Notes under the pieces: model-generated | Databases searched by the model: none | Told to the model about the DNA's origin: nothing | The model's input: the letters and a program-made list of their open reading frames with translations, nothing else | In this document: one piece after another, positions 1 to 7,084 of the stretch | Numbering within the stretch: the first letter of the stretch is position 1 | Layout: every line of letters starts with the position of its first letter | Origin: a virus | Reading direction: 5' to 3' (one strand) | Virus record (IMG/VR): IMGVR_UViG_3300034375_010899 | Span: 1-64,000 of that record | DNA length: 64,000 nucleotides | Position numbers and translations under genes: made by a program

Positions 1-29
1 AAAGAAGGATTTTTATCAAAGTATAATTT

Positions 30-347
30 ATGAGATCAATGTTAGCGCAGTGGGATGGCGTGACAACTCTTCCAAATTCTTGGTATCTTTGCCAAACAGA
101 ACAGTGGGCACAATTTAGGTATTGGTATTGGAATGAAATCATTGCTCCTGCAGTTTGCTGTGATGGTTATGTCGTAAAATGTTCTTACTGCGGTTGGAAA
201 GGTCCAAGAACAAAGGAAACTCACTTTTGTCTGGATCACATTATTCCATACGTTGAAGCACCTCACCTTGCATTTGACGTTGAAAACATCGCTATTGCAT
301 GTAACCACTGCAACAGGAAAAAGGGTAATAGTATTCTGAAGAACTGA
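30..347 (+). CDS. HNH endonuclease, small
   Basis: This 105-residue protein has an HNH nuclease core. CxxC at residues 51-54 and CxxC at 91-94 would bind structural zinc, and the LDHIIPY stretch at 68-74 supplies the catalytic His of the beta-beta-alpha-metal fold. The NIAIACNHCNRKKGN segment is the usual C-terminal half. It would cut DNA, either as a free-standing homing-type enzyme or in phage DNA metabolism. A TATAAT box lies at 22-27, only three bases before the ATG, so either transcription comes from further upstream or the start is the second ATG at 39. The 130 bases after it hold no gene that I recognise. Confidence 0.8.
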   Translation: MRSMLAQWDGVTTLPNSWYLCQTEQWAQFRYWYWNEIIAPAVCCDGYVVKCSYCGWKGPRTKETHFCLDHIIPYVEAPHLAFDVENIAIACNHCNRKKGNSILKN

Positions 348-477
348 CCCATCTCTTCGGTGTCTTGCCTGAGTCCCACTGAGAACCCAGTCCACCACTA
401 GAGCAAAAACCCAAAAAACTTGTAATTTCACCTGAAACGCCCTATGGCACCTGGACCGCAATAAAAAGGAGGATTTT

Positions 478-675
478 ATGGAAAAAGGATTTATCGTTGG
501 CAAATGGGAGGATCCGAATGTCTATGCTGCTGTACCCTTTGGTGTAGACAGCACCCAACTTATGATTATACATAAGGGGCAGCAAATTAAACTCTGCCGC
601 AATGAAAAATCTGCAAGGAACTTTATTGAAAAGCATCGTAAGGGAAAGAGTGTAGCAAAGTTGCCAATCGACTAA
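478..675 (+). CDS. Small hypothetical protein
   Basis: A 65-residue protein that I cannot assign. It opens with a strong ribosome-binding site, AAGGAGG, seven bases before the ATG, which fixes the start. The C-terminal third is basic (KSARNFIEKHRKGKSVAK) and could bind nucleic acid. No signal peptide or membrane segment is visible. It is the first of a run of small, co-directional genes. Confidence 0.7.
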   Translation: MEKGFIVGKWEDPNVYAAVPFGVDSTQLMIIHKGQQIKLCRNEKSARNFIEKHRKGKSVAKLPID

Positions 676-739
676 CTGGCACACAACATCCCACAATTCA
701 CTCAAAATCACCTAAACTTACAGGAGATTCAAAACTGGT

Positions 740-943
740 ATGACTGCAACCAAAAAGAAGTTTATTAACGTAACTCCGAAGAGTTCAAAGGCAAAGAATC
801 GTTTTTGTAACATTATGGATAGTTTCCATTCTTGCCAAATTGAACAGGAAACTGCTGATAAGTTCTTTCTAGTTTCTTTGAATCGGCAATACTGTTTCTG
901 GGTTCAGAAAAAAGGTAATGAGCATTGGACACTTCAAAAATAA
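740..943 (+). CDS. Small basic hypothetical protein
   Basis: A 67-residue protein with a lysine-rich N-terminus (about residues 4-22), followed by a more ordinary mixed segment ending in WVQKKGNEHWTLQK. An AGGAGA ribosome-binding site lies upstream. No family is recognised. The basic N-terminus suggests nucleic-acid or host-factor binding, which is only an inference. Confidence 0.6.
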   Translation: MTATKKKFINVTPKSSKAKNRFCNIMDSFHSCQIEQETADKFFLVSLNRQYCFWVQKKGNEHWTLQK

Positions 944-973
944 ATATCAATTGAAGTTGGAGGATTATTGACT

Positions 974-1141
974 ATGTTTAGCATTCTCTTGGCATCAGCA
1001 ACGTCTTTTACTCTTTCTTGCAAAGATGTAAATCAAATAGTAAACAACATCAAAAATATCGAAGATTTTTCTTCCCAAATGAAAGAAGAACTTATTGTTG
1101 AGGTTGTGAAAATTAAACCCAAAAATTGTGTAATAAGATGA
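974..1141 (+). CDS. Small protein with hydrophobic N-terminus
   Basis: This 55-residue frame begins MFSILLASATSFTLSC. A GGAGG ribosome-binding site precedes it by nine bases. The N-terminus could be a short signal or lipoprotein-like segment with Cys at residue 16. The rest is polar and charged (VNQIVNNIKNIEDF). I recall similar short proteins in cyanomyovirus genomes but know no function. Its stop overlaps the next start in an ATGA arrangement, so the two genes are translationally coupled. Confidence 0.65.
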   Translation: MFSILLASATSFTLSCKDVNQIVNNIKNIEDFSSQMKEELIVEVVKIKPKNCVIR

Positions 1142-1647
1142 AAAAATATGATTTAGAAACTCAATTCACAATCCTTCATCATTCTGCAAGGTACAAAGAA
1201 ACTACGAAGCAAACTTCTAACTGGACCTTCATTGATTACAATCTTGTTTTTACTGCCCAAAATAGCACATTTAAGAAGATGTGTCATGAATTATGTTCAG
1301 AGTGGGTAGAGAAGATCTACGTTCAAGATAAGAATGTTGCAGAAAAGTATTTTGATGGATTAGAAACTCGGAGGGATGAAGATACTGGAGAATGGGTATC
1401 TTACAACGAAGAAGGTCTAAAAAGAGATGATATATTCTTTAGGGGATGGGAGCACCAATTTCCCCATTTTGTTTACAATGAAAAGTTTGATACATTTCAA
1501 TTTAGAGACTATCTTCAGGACAACCCTGTAACTAGAGGTATCATAACTTATATTGATAATCTTAAGGATAGAATTGTTTATGGGCATTGTGAACCATTTT
1601 CGGCATTTTATTCTTGCTTAAATAACTTACAGTATTGGTGGGATTAA
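1138..1647 (+). CDS. Hypothetical protein, 169 residues
   Basis: A soluble-looking, aromatic-rich protein that I do not recognise. The start at 1138 is chosen because it forms an ATGA overlap with the upstream gene. An in-frame codon at 1126 lies inside that gene. Several HH, WEH and HFVY stretches are present, but no catalytic motif stands out. It is followed after three bases by the next small gene. Confidence 0.65.
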   Translation: MKKYDLETQFTILHHSARYKETTKQTSNWTFIDYNLVFTAQNSTFKKMCHELCSEWVEKIYVQDKNVAEKYFDGLETRRDEDTGEWVSYNEEGLKRDDIFFRGWEHQFPHFVYNEKFDTFQFRDYLQDNPVTRGIITYIDNLKDRIVYGHCEPFSAFYSCLNNLQYWWD

Positions 1648-1650
1648 CCA

Positions 1651-1860
1651 ATGAAAGACCAGAACAGCATTCCTGACGGTGAATCTAAAGAAGATAAGAT
1701 GTTGAGGGGACTTGACATCTTTATTGAATCTGTTCACAAACCAGATTCAACACTTCGCCAATGTGCACACAATCAAAAGTGCTACAATGAACTGATGGAG
1801 ATTAGGGAAGAAGTTCTTAATTATCTTCACACAATGAGGTGTAGATATGGCGGACACTGA
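1651..1860 (+). CDS. Small hypothetical protein
   Basis: A 69-residue acidic protein. It begins three bases after the previous stop and overlaps the next start by 14 bases, which is typical of the dense packing here. It has three Cys residues (CAHNQKC at about 38-44 and a C-terminal MRCRYGGH), so metal binding is conceivable. No family is recognised. Confidence 0.55.
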   Translation: MKDQNSIPDGESKEDKMLRGLDIFIESVHKPDSTLRQCAHNQKCYNELMEIREEVLNYLHTMRCRYGGH

Positions 1861-1975
1861 CCCTACAGCACCTTGGTATGAATTCATCTCTTATTTGAGA
1901 TGTTGTGAGAGTCTAGGTATTAGACCATCAATGCAAAGATTTCTATATTATCAACAAAACTACGGACACTTGTGA
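1847..1975 (+). CDS. Very small hypothetical protein
   Basis: A 42-residue frame that starts inside the end of the preceding gene and whose TGA overlaps the next ATG (TGATG). It is supported by this coupling on both sides rather than by similarity. The product contains CC at residues 19-20 and is rich in aromatics (FLYYQQNYGHL at the end). Confidence 0.5.
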   Translation: MADTDPTAPWYEFISYLRCCESLGIRPSMQRFLYYQQNYGHL

Positions 1976-2142
1976 TGACTGAAAGAACACATAAATGGAG
2001 AGAAATCTTCAGTGAAATTACAGCAGACAATGGATACTATGAGTTTGGTAAAGTAAACTTCTATAAGTTGACTTCACTAATTGAAGACCTTTATGTTAGA
2101 ATTGAAGAACTGGAGGATAAACTTAATGACAAAGGAAATTAG
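1975..2142 (+). CDS. Small hypothetical protein, coiled-coil-like C-terminus
   Basis: A 55-residue frame beginning MTERTHKWREIFSEI. It starts on the TGATG junction with the gene before and ends 17 bases inside the gene after. The C-terminal half (LIEDLYVRIEELEDKLND) has heptad spacing and could form a short coiled coil. Function unknown. Confidence 0.55.
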   Translation: MTERTHKWREIFSEITADNGYYEFGKVNFYKLTSLIEDLYVRIEELEDKLNDKGN

Positions 2143-2605
2143 TAGTGGTGATGTCGATCTTCATCGTATTCGAATGAAAGACAACATAGGTGACACAATC
2201 GCAGAATATCTTGATGATGATAACTATTCCCCTTTAACATTTTATAATGATTTGATTGATGAACTTAAGACTTGGCAAGACTATCATAAAAAGAAACTGG
2301 AAAAAGTATCAGCAATGATGCAACTGTTTACTGGTCATTCTCAGCATATAACAGGAAATTTTAGTTATCCTGATAGGAGTATCATTCAGTTCAATACTAA
2401 TACAAACTACACTGAAGAAGAACTGAACTCAATGTGCAACAAAGCAGCATCAGATCAGGAGAAGCAACAATGTCGTGAGTATAACCTGCGTGAAGCAGAA
2501 TACTATAATAAACGTGCTAAACTGGATATGGCACCAAAGTCTATACTTTCCGAAAATGTAGATCAAAAAGATTGGGATGATTTTTGGGAAAACAAGCACC
2601 TTTAA
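2126..2605 (+). CDS. Hypothetical protein, 159 residues
   Basis: The start at 2126 is preferred because GGAG lies about ten bases upstream, whereas the longer frame from 2081 would run far into the preceding gene. The protein is highly charged and helical in character, with no signal peptide or membrane segment. I do not recognise a family. It belongs to the same run of co-oriented genes with unknown roles. Confidence 0.65.
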   Translation: MTKEISSGDVDLHRIRMKDNIGDTIAEYLDDDNYSPLTFYNDLIDELKTWQDYHKKKLEKVSAMMQLFTGHSQHITGNFSYPDRSIIQFNTNTNYTEEELNSMCNKAASDQEKQQCREYNLREAEYYNKRAKLDMAPKSILSENVDQKDWDDFWENKHL

Positions 2606-2624
2606 TTTTAATTAGGAGAAAGAT

Positions 2625-2855
2625 ATGGCACTGGCAAAACAAGTAGAAGAATCACTTAAAGATGCAGAATCTAATCTAAGAAATGCTCTGGCATTTGCTG
2701 CTAGAGGTGAGCGTCCAATGGTAACAAGTGTGATTGCGGAAATGATTCATAAAATTGATTCTTTAATTTCAACGGACTCTCTTTTGGATAAGTTGGAATC
2801 AAGAAAGCCTGGTAGTAAAGGTATCTGGGGAGATTTCTTTACTGATTCTGAGTAA
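2625..2855 (+). CDS. Small helical hypothetical protein
   Basis: A 76-residue protein with AGGAGA eight bases before the ATG. The first 55 residues look like two amphipathic helices (AKQVEESLKDAESNLRNALA, then VIAEMIHKIDSLISTDSLLDKL), followed by a Gly- and Asp-rich tail. It could be a small dimeric or adaptor protein. No family is recognised. Confidence 0.7.
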   Translation: MALAKQVEESLKDAESNLRNALAFAARGERPMVTSVIAEMIHKIDSLISTDSLLDKLESRKPGSKGIWGDFFTDSE

Positions 2856-2951
2856 TTGTAAAGAATATTTTCCCAAACTTAAAGACAATATTAAAAAAAT
2901 GAGACCATTCTTCTACATATGTTAGAATATGCTCATAATTGCAGTTGGATT

Positions 2952-3149
2952 ATGACTAAAGAGGAATGGCAGGAACTTAAGGATCTCAAAGTAGCAATTA
3001 CACTTAGACCCGCATCAGTAGTTCCAGAAAAACAGGAACGATTTACAGAACTTCTAGTAAAGAGTTGGAGTTACATTGAAACTCCTTACAGTGGTCCACA
3101 AAATAAACTGTCACACCCACTTGATCAAATCGACAGACCTGCTGTATAA
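2952..3149 (+). CDS. Small hypothetical protein
   Basis: A 65-residue protein beginning MTKEEWQELKDLK. The shorter start is chosen because the upstream in-frame extension to 2919 is of poor composition; neither start has a clear ribosome-binding site. I recall similar MT.EEWQELKDLK proteins in cyanophages, without a known role. Its last 30 bases contain the promoter of the next gene. Confidence 0.6.
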   Translation: MTKEEWQELKDLKVAITLRPASVVPEKQERFTELLVKSWSYIETPYSGPQNKLSHPLDQIDRPAV

Positions 3150-3150
3150 T
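3121..3150 (+). promoter_or_regulatory. Sigma70-like promoter
   Basis: TTGATC at 3121-3126 and TATAAT at 3145-3150 are separated by 18 bases, with a TG just before the -10. It overlaps the 3' end of the preceding gene and would start RNA near 3157, giving a leader of about 17 bases to the ATG at 3174. Confidence 0.7.
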
Positions 3151-3173
3151 AAAAACAATTCAAATTTAGATCA

Positions 3174-3644
3174 ATGGCTCAGTATTCTGGTGATGTTTGG
3201 ATGGGTTCCGATGTTGGTCGTCAGACAGTTACTGTTAGTTCTAACACCGCTTATGGTGCAAAAAGAATGATGGCAGAAATTTACAATGCTGATGAAAATG
3301 ACATCTACAATGTGAGGCAAGTAAGCAACTCTTCAGATTCTTCTGGTGGAGGGTCAATGGAGGGAAGCGGTATATTGCTAGGAGGGGCAGCAATTCTATT
3401 TCTTGTTGTATTTCTTGCTCCTTGGGTTTTTATGGCAGCAGGTGGAGCACTTGGATATTGGGTCTCTAAGAAACTATGTGGTACTGGATTATCTGATGCA
3501 GTAGAAGATGAGAATGGTAAAGCAATTGCAATTATTCTTGCATCGACTCTTGCTCTTGGTGGATTTGGTTTTGTTCAAGGTAACAACTTTAAGGAAAGCA
3601 TCAACACTGAAACAACTCAAACCCAACAACTTCAGCAGCAATGA
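3174..3644 (+). CDS. Putative two-pass membrane protein
   Basis: A 156-residue protein. Residues 66-96 (GILLGGAAILFLVVFLAPWV onward) and 117-135 (AIAIILASTLALGGFGFV) are strongly hydrophobic and should span the membrane. The N-terminal 60 residues are polar with a Ser/Gly linker, and the tail is Thr/Gln-rich. It has its own promoter just upstream. Its TGA overlaps the ATG of the HNH gene (ATGA). The role is unknown; an inner-membrane effector or superinfection factor is speculation. Confidence 0.75.
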   Translation: MAQYSGDVWMGSDVGRQTVTVSSNTAYGAKRMMAEIYNADENDIYNVRQVSNSSDSSGGGSMEGSGILLGGAAILFLVVFLAPWVFMAAGGALGYWVSKKLCGTGLSDAVEDENGKAIAIILASTLALGGFGFVQGNNFKESINTETTQTQQLQQQ

Positions 3645-4114
3645 ACCATCTCAAGATACAACCATATAAGACGATATTAGTCTTAAGTTCTGGTTATATG
3701 CCAATCAACTTTACATCTTGGAAGAGAGCAGTTGTTCTCATACTGAAGGAAAAGGCACAGGTTCTTTCTTCCAAGGTAATTCGATTGGTTGAGAACATTA
3801 AGATACCATATAATTCTTTTAGTATTACAAAACCATCCCGCAGTATGATATACAAACGGGATAGAAATAAGTGTCAATATTGTGGAGCAACAAAGAAACT
3901 AACTATAGATCATGTTGTTCCACGTTCTAAAGGTGGTGGAGATACTTGGGAGAATATGGTAGTTGCTTGCTCATCCTGTAATGTCAAGAAAGGAAACAAA
4001 CTTCTTGAGCAAACTGGTATGAAACTGATGAAAGAACCAAAATCTCATTATAATGGTGTGATGCTTTCTATTCTTGACACAAATGATCCAGAATGGATTA
4101 ATTATGCTTTCTAG
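3641..4114 (+). CDS. HNH endonuclease
   Basis: A 157-residue HNH nuclease of the common phage and bacterial type. CxxC at 78-81 and CxxC at 110-113 are the zinc ligands. TIDHVVPRSKGGGDTWENMVVAC carries the catalytic DH at 90-91 and the Asn at 105. The N-terminal 65 residues are the helper domain usual for this subfamily (YMPINFTSWKRAVVLILKEKAQ). It is translationally coupled to the membrane-protein gene and stands next to the possible PD-(D/E)XK nuclease and the methyltransferase, so it may belong to the same functional cluster. It could equally be a stand-alone mobile nuclease. Confidence 0.85.
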   Translation: MNHLKIQPYKTILVLSSGYMPINFTSWKRAVVLILKEKAQVLSSKVIRLVENIKIPYNSFSITKPSRSMIYKRDRNKCQYCGATKKLTIDHVVPRSKGGGDTWENMVVACSSCNVKKGNKLLEQTGMKLMKEPKSHYNGVMLSILDTNDPEWINYAF

Positions 4115-4142
4115 TGGGACGATTTGGAAACTGGACTAGAGT

Positions 4143-4173
4143 GCCCTTGTAGGGGCACAGAGTGCCCTATAAT
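4143..4173 (+). promoter_or_regulatory. Promoter -10 with GTGCCC/GGGCAC hairpin
   Basis: TATAAT at 4168-4173 lies 22 bases before the chosen start at 4195. A perfect 6-bp inverted repeat, GTGCCC-ttgtag-GGGCAC, sits at 4141-4158 where the -35 would be. That position suggests an operator. The same GTGCC/GGCAC signature recurs in many other intergenic segments of this window. Confidence 0.5.
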
Positions 4174-4194
4174 AAGTGGATACGCAAGGCACTG

Positions 4195-4695
4195 ATGACT
4201 CCTGAAGAACGCTACCAAGCACTCTATGAAGAGATGTATAAACTTTGTGAAGAACAAGGTTGGGGTGATCCTTTCAGTTATGCTCGCTCTCGTGAAATAC
4301 ATATGGCGGGAGTGTTAGGTCATTCTATCGCTGAAGATTATAGTGGTGCTGATGCTTTTGATGAAGATGGTGGTGCAGAGTATAAGTCCACTATTGCAAA
4401 TTCTATCAATGCAACGTATAATGGCATTAGCGTTCAAGACACTTGGGAAGAACAAGAACGGTATCTGATTGAGGATAAGATTGGTAAGTATAAGAATCAC
4501 TATTATGCTCGTTATGATGGTGGTAAAATTGCGGAAGTGTGGAAGTTAGATTGTAACGACGTTCTTGCCATTCTCCTTCCCAAGGCTAAGAAACAGTATC
4601 CGAAGAAAAAGAACGGTAATGCTAAAGATCCCCGTATCGGTATCACTATTTCTAAGAAAGAGATCTATGCAGTTGGTAAATGTATTCTGGGTTGA
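4195..4695 (+). CDS. Possible PD-(D/E)XK-type nuclease
   Basis: A 166-residue protein. Residues 51-64 read GADAFDEDGGAEYK, which fits the D-(n)-E-x-K active site of restriction-like nucleases (D53, E62, K64). The upstream helix EIHMAGVLGHSIAEDY resembles the helix that precedes this motif in many restriction enzymes. The start at 4195 is chosen because the TATAAT box covers the alternative GTG at 4162. It ends two bases before the adenine methyltransferase, so the pair has the layout of a type II restriction-modification system. The motif is visible; the restriction role is inferred. It could instead be a repair or recombination nuclease. Confidence 0.55.
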   Translation: MTPEERYQALYEEMYKLCEEQGWGDPFSYARSREIHMAGVLGHSIAEDYSGADAFDEDGGAEYKSTIANSINATYNGISVQDTWEEQERYLIEDKIGKYKNHYYARYDGGKIAEVWKLDCNDVLAILLPKAKKQYPKKKNGNAKDPRIGITISKKEIYAVGKCILG

Positions 4696-4697
4696 AT

Positions 4698-5264
4698 ATG
4701 GATTCTAAAGAACTGATGTACTCTGAGGGTAACAACGATGAGTGTTACACTCCAAATTATGGTGTAACTCCTATCCTCAAATATATTCCTAAAGATGCAG
4801 TTGTCTGGTGTCCATTTGACACGATTGATAGTGAGTTTGTAAAGCAGATTAAGGAACAGAATGAGGTAGTTTTTACTCACATTAAGTATAATCAAGACTT
4901 CCTCACTTATGAACCAGAGGGTCACTGGGATGTGATTGTATCCAATCCACCATTCACAAACAAACGTAAGTTCTTTGAGAGAGCATTATCATTTAACAAA
5001 CCATTTGCATTGATTATGACTAACACTTGGTTGAATGATAGTGCTCCAAAGCAATTGTTTAAGGATAAGGATTTACAACTGTTGATGTTTGACAAGCGGA
5101 TGAAGTTTCATAGTCCTGATGGTCGTCCAAATGATAAGATTACCTTCAGTAGTAGTTACTATTGCTGGAACTTTCTACCAAAACAAATTATTATGGAGGA
5201 GTTGAGTGTACCACCTTCCAAACTGGCACAGAGATCCCCCAGTGAAGCACGGTTGCCTGTATGA
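4698..5264 (+). CDS. DNA N6-adenine methyltransferase
   Basis: A 188-residue phage-type adenine methyltransferase. NPPF at residues 83-86 is catalytic motif IV. VVWCPFD at 35-41 occupies the position of the AdoMet-binding motif I. ECYTPNYGVTPILKYI at the N-terminus is typical of the small phage Dam-like family that begins with a Y-T-P motif. It would methylate adenines in DNA using AdoMet. The ATG at 4698 is preferred over 4680 because it falls just after the previous stop. The neighbouring possible nuclease suggests a cognate protective role, but solitary methyltransferases are common in phages. The extreme C-terminus (PPSKLAQRSPSEARLPV) looks non-domain-like and overlaps the next promoter region. 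Confidence 0.8.
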   Translation: MDSKELMYSEGNNDECYTPNYGVTPILKYIPKDAVVWCPFDTIDSEFVKQIKEQNEVVFTHIKYNQDFLTYEPEGHWDVIVSNPPFTNKRKFFERALSFNKPFALIMTNTWLNDSAPKQLFKDKDLQLLMFDKRMKFHSPDGRPNDKITFSSSYYCWNFLPKQIIMEELSVPPSKLAQRSPSEARLPV

Positions 5265-5283
5265 TTACAAGGTAATCAAGAGA
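5260..5283 (+). repeat. Duplicated promoter-leader, copy 1
   Basis: A 24-base segment starting with TATGAT and containing ACAAGGTAATCAAGAGA. It matches copy 2 at 5521-5544 in 22 of 24 positions. TATGAT would act as a -10 box, and the gene start follows at 5292. Confidence 0.6.
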
Positions 5284-5291
5284 AGCACGCT

Positions 5292-5465
5292 TTGAAGGAC
5301 ATCCGAATTCAAGTTTCCACTAATGATGGATGCACGACTATTTGGTATGAGCGTGTCAAACTCAACGCAAAGGGTAATACTTGTGCCAAGATTCAAGAGC
5401 GAGTCTACAATCAGTTGTGTGGATTGAACATCAAAGAGGTCGACGTTTCTGTTATTGGTGCCTGA
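5292..5465 (+). CDS. Small hypothetical protein, probable TTG start
   Basis: A 57-residue frame (LKDIRIQVSTNDG through VDVSVIGA) with no ATG available upstream before the stop. TTG at 5292 stands at almost the same distance from the duplicated promoter-leader as the ATG of the next gene does from its own copy. This supports TTG as the real start. No family is recognised; the alternating pattern suggests a small beta-rich protein. Confidence 0.55.
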   Translation: MKDIRIQVSTNDGCTTIWYERVKLNAKGNTCAKIQERVYNQLCGLNIKEVDVSVIGA

Positions 5466-5520
5466 TGATGGACAGTTGAGGAAGTGGCACACTGCTGCTT
5501 CCACGGCACCCATTTCACCC

Positions 5521-5544
5521 TATAATAACAAGGTAATCAAGAGA
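5521..5544 (+). promoter_or_regulatory. Promoter -10 and leader, duplicated copy 2
   Basis: TATAAT at 5521-5526 is followed by ACAAGGTAATCAAGAGA, the second copy of the leader at 5260. TTCCAC at 5499 is a weak -35 with a 16-base spacer. It drives the gene at 5552. GGCAC motifs upstream (5486-5490 and 5505-5509) match the recurring intergenic signature. Confidence 0.6.
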
Positions 5545-5551
5545 ACACCCG

Positions 5552-5791
5552 ATGCAACTCCAAACCTTTGCCAATCAAATCGACTTCTACCCTTGCACTC
5601 CTGCTGCAAAGCGGTTTGTGAAGCGTGTGATCTGGCATCCTGGTGCTGAGAGTGAGATGATCTCTTTCTCTACCGTTGTCAAGAGCGATGCTCTGTATTC
5701 CATCAGCAATCTGATTGCTAATGGTGCTACGGTGACTGACTTCAATCTCCATTCTTACACTGGTGATGATTATTCTCCTGTGATGTGCTGA
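5552..5791 (+). CDS. Small hypothetical protein
   Basis: A 79-residue protein beginning MQLQTFANQIDFYPCTPAAK. Its start is fixed by the promoter-leader just upstream. It has mixed alpha/beta character (VIWHPGAESEMISFSTVVKSDALYSISNLIANGATVTDFNLHSY) and no membrane segment. No family is recognised. A hairpin follows directly after its stop. Confidence 0.65.
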   Translation: MQLQTFANQIDFYPCTPAAKRFVKRVIWHPGAESEMISFSTVVKSDALYSISNLIANGATVTDFNLHSYTGDDYSPVMC

Positions 5792-5801
5792 TATGATATA
5801 A

Positions 5802-5830
5802 AAGTGGGAGGTATTGATTTCCTCTCACTT
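5802..5830 (+). terminator. Hairpin between genes
   Basis: AAGTGGGAGG at 5802-5811 pairs with CCTCTCACTT at 5821-5830 (10 bp with one G-U) around a nine-base loop. No T-run follows, so it may be an mRNA-end hairpin rather than a strong intrinsic terminator. It overlaps the -35 of the next promoter. Confidence 0.5.
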
Positions 5831-5841
5831 TATGGTATAAT
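5814..5841 (+). promoter_or_regulatory. Sigma70-like promoter
   Basis: TTGATT at 5814-5819 and TATAAT at 5836-5841 with a 16-base spacer. It would serve the genes from 5868 onward. The -35 lies in the loop of the preceding hairpin. Confidence 0.6.
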
Positions 5842-5867
5842 TGTAATGTAAATCACCAAAACAATCA

Positions 5868-6023
5868 ATGCTGATGCAACAACAATTGATTATCGACAAC
5901 CTTGCATATGAGGAACTTGTACTTCTTCAACAAATTATGATTGATCTACGGGACAGTGGTATGTACGCAAGGTATGATCAAGATGTATTTGATGAACTCT
6001 TTGAAAAAATTATGGTTTCTTGA
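5868..6023 (+). CDS. Small hypothetical protein
   Basis: A 51-residue, mostly helical frame (MLMQQQLIIDNLAYEELVLL and on), 27 bases downstream of a good -10 box. It ends three bases before the next ATG. A short leucine-rich amphipathic helix is the only visible feature. No family is recognised. Confidence 0.55.
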   Translation: MLMQQQLIIDNLAYEELVLLQQIMIDLRDSGMYARYDQDVFDELFEKIMVS

Positions 6024-6026
6024 TCA

Positions 6027-6266
6027 ATGAAGTATTTGTATCTTGTTAATTACTGGGTTCCTTTTCCAAGTTCTGAGTATGGAGGATTGATTGCAGTTGT
6101 TGCTGAGAATGACAATCAGTGCCATGATGTTTTGATTGATTGGCGTGATGAATGTGAGAGTTCTTATGATGATCGGATTCAGGAAAATGTTTACAAAGCA
6201 ACTCGTTTAATGTTAAGTAATGAAGAAGACGAAGAAATCGGAATCGTTGATTCTTTCCTTACCTGA
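6027..6266 (+). CDS. Hypothetical protein, 79 residues
   Basis: Begins MKYLYLVNYWVPFPSSEYGG. It appears to be a small alpha/beta protein with a beta-hairpin start and a central acidic helix. I recall similar short proteins in cyanophages, function unknown. Its last 47 bases overlap the next frame. Confidence 0.6.
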   Translation: MKYLYLVNYWVPFPSSEYGGLIAVVAENDNQCHDVLIDWRDECESSYDDRIQENVYKATRLMLSNEEDEEIGIVDSFLT

Positions 6267-6540
6267 ATCATTTCAACACACAGCACCAGAGGGTTACAGT
6301 TATGAAGTTGAAGAATTTAAACGCAACATCATTGCTATTTGGATTCGCAATCATTATAAATTTGTTTACAACGATGGTGCTAGTGCGCGAAGTATTTGGG
6401 GATTCTTCAACACCAAAACCGAATCCTATCACGCCCCTATTAACTCCTCCAAGTGCGGAGATTCGGTAGAGTTTGGGGATACAACTCCATACTCTGCAAT
6501 GCAACTCAAACTATCAATTTTAGAACAATGTTTTCACTGA
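6220..6540 (+). CDS. Hypothetical protein, about 106 residues
   Basis: A frame with plausible protein composition (PEGYSYEVEEFKRNIIAIWI, then SIWGFFNTKTESYHAP). The start is uncertain. The ATG at 6220 overlaps the upstream gene by 47 bases and gives a lysine-rich leader; a TTG at 6247 is an alternative. No family is recognised. Confidence 0.55.
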   Translation: MKKTKKSESLILSLPESFQHTAPEGYSYEVEEFKRNIIAIWIRNHYKFVYNDGASARSIWGFFNTKTESYHAPINSSKCGDSVEFGDTTPYSAMQLKLSILEQCFH

Positions 6541-6551
6541 GCAACGATCGA

Positions 6552-6719
6552 ATGAAAGAAAAGCAAATTATCAATCTGGAGGCATATTGGAGTGAGCGAA
6601 TGTGTGAACTTGTCACTGCCGATCGAATTGATGATTCTGATGCATTGTATCAGGAGTTTGTAGTTGATGGTGAGGAACCAAGTGAGTGGGTATTTCTGGA
6701 GGATATGAGTGATATTTGA
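6552..6719 (+). CDS. Small acidic hypothetical protein
   Basis: A 55-residue frame, MKEKQIINLEAYWSERM to EDMSDI, strongly acidic in its second half. The ATG at 6552 avoids overlap with the preceding gene; 6528 is the alternative. Strong negative charge is common in DNA-mimic or adaptor proteins, but nothing specific supports that here. Confidence 0.5.
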   Translation: MKEKQIINLEAYWSERMCELVTADRIDDSDALYQEFVVDGEEPSEWVFLEDMSDI

Positions 6720-6726
6720 ACAGGGA

Positions 6727-6885
6727 ATGATGGTTCTCTATGAGAATCAGGTTGGATTCATTAATTTTGTTTCAGAGTATTATTGCACTGTGACAGTTTA
6801 TTATGGAGAGCATCGTTCTCAGGATGTAAATATTGTAGTTGTTCCTGATAAGTATGAAAAAATCAAAATCTTTAAAGAAGGATGA
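6727..6885 (+). CDS. Very small hypothetical protein
   Basis: A 52-residue beta-rich frame (MMVLYENQVGFINFVSEYYC onward) beginning eight bases after the previous stop. No family is recognised. It overlaps the following frame by 32 bases. Confidence 0.45.
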   Translation: MMVLYENQVGFINFVSEYYCTVTVYYGEHRSQDVNIVVVPDKYEKIKIFKEG

Positions 6886-7084
6886 TTTAATTGTTGTTAA
6901 ACCATTTCACAAAACATTTCCTTATGGATTAAGTTGGACAACACAATTCGGAAAGAAAACTTTAGAACACTTTGCTTACTTCCCTTATGACGACTACCGA
7001 ACCAAATACATCCAACAATACAAAAGAGATGGCGGAAAACGATTCAAAAAGTTCAAAACAAAACCAAGAGATACAGTGGATTGA
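6854..7084 (+). CDS. Small basic hypothetical protein
   Basis: A 76-residue, very basic frame (KKSKSLKKDDLIVVKPFHK at the start, KRDGGKRFKKFKTKPRD at the end). It overlaps neighbours by 32 and 95 bases, so one of these frames may not be real. If real, the charge suggests nucleic-acid binding. Confidence 0.4.
   Translation: MKKSKSLKKDDLIVVKPFHKTFPYGLSWTTQFGKKTLEHFAYFPYDDYRTKYIQQYKRDGGKRFKKFKTKPRDTVD

Noticed and set aside
42-503. 153-codon minus-strand frame opposite the first HNH gene
   Set aside because: Overlaps a gene with clear HNH motifs, and no ribosome-binding site or promoter was seen on that strand.
4162-4194. GTG start giving a longer possible PD-(D/E)XK protein
   Set aside because: The codons cover the TATAAT promoter box.
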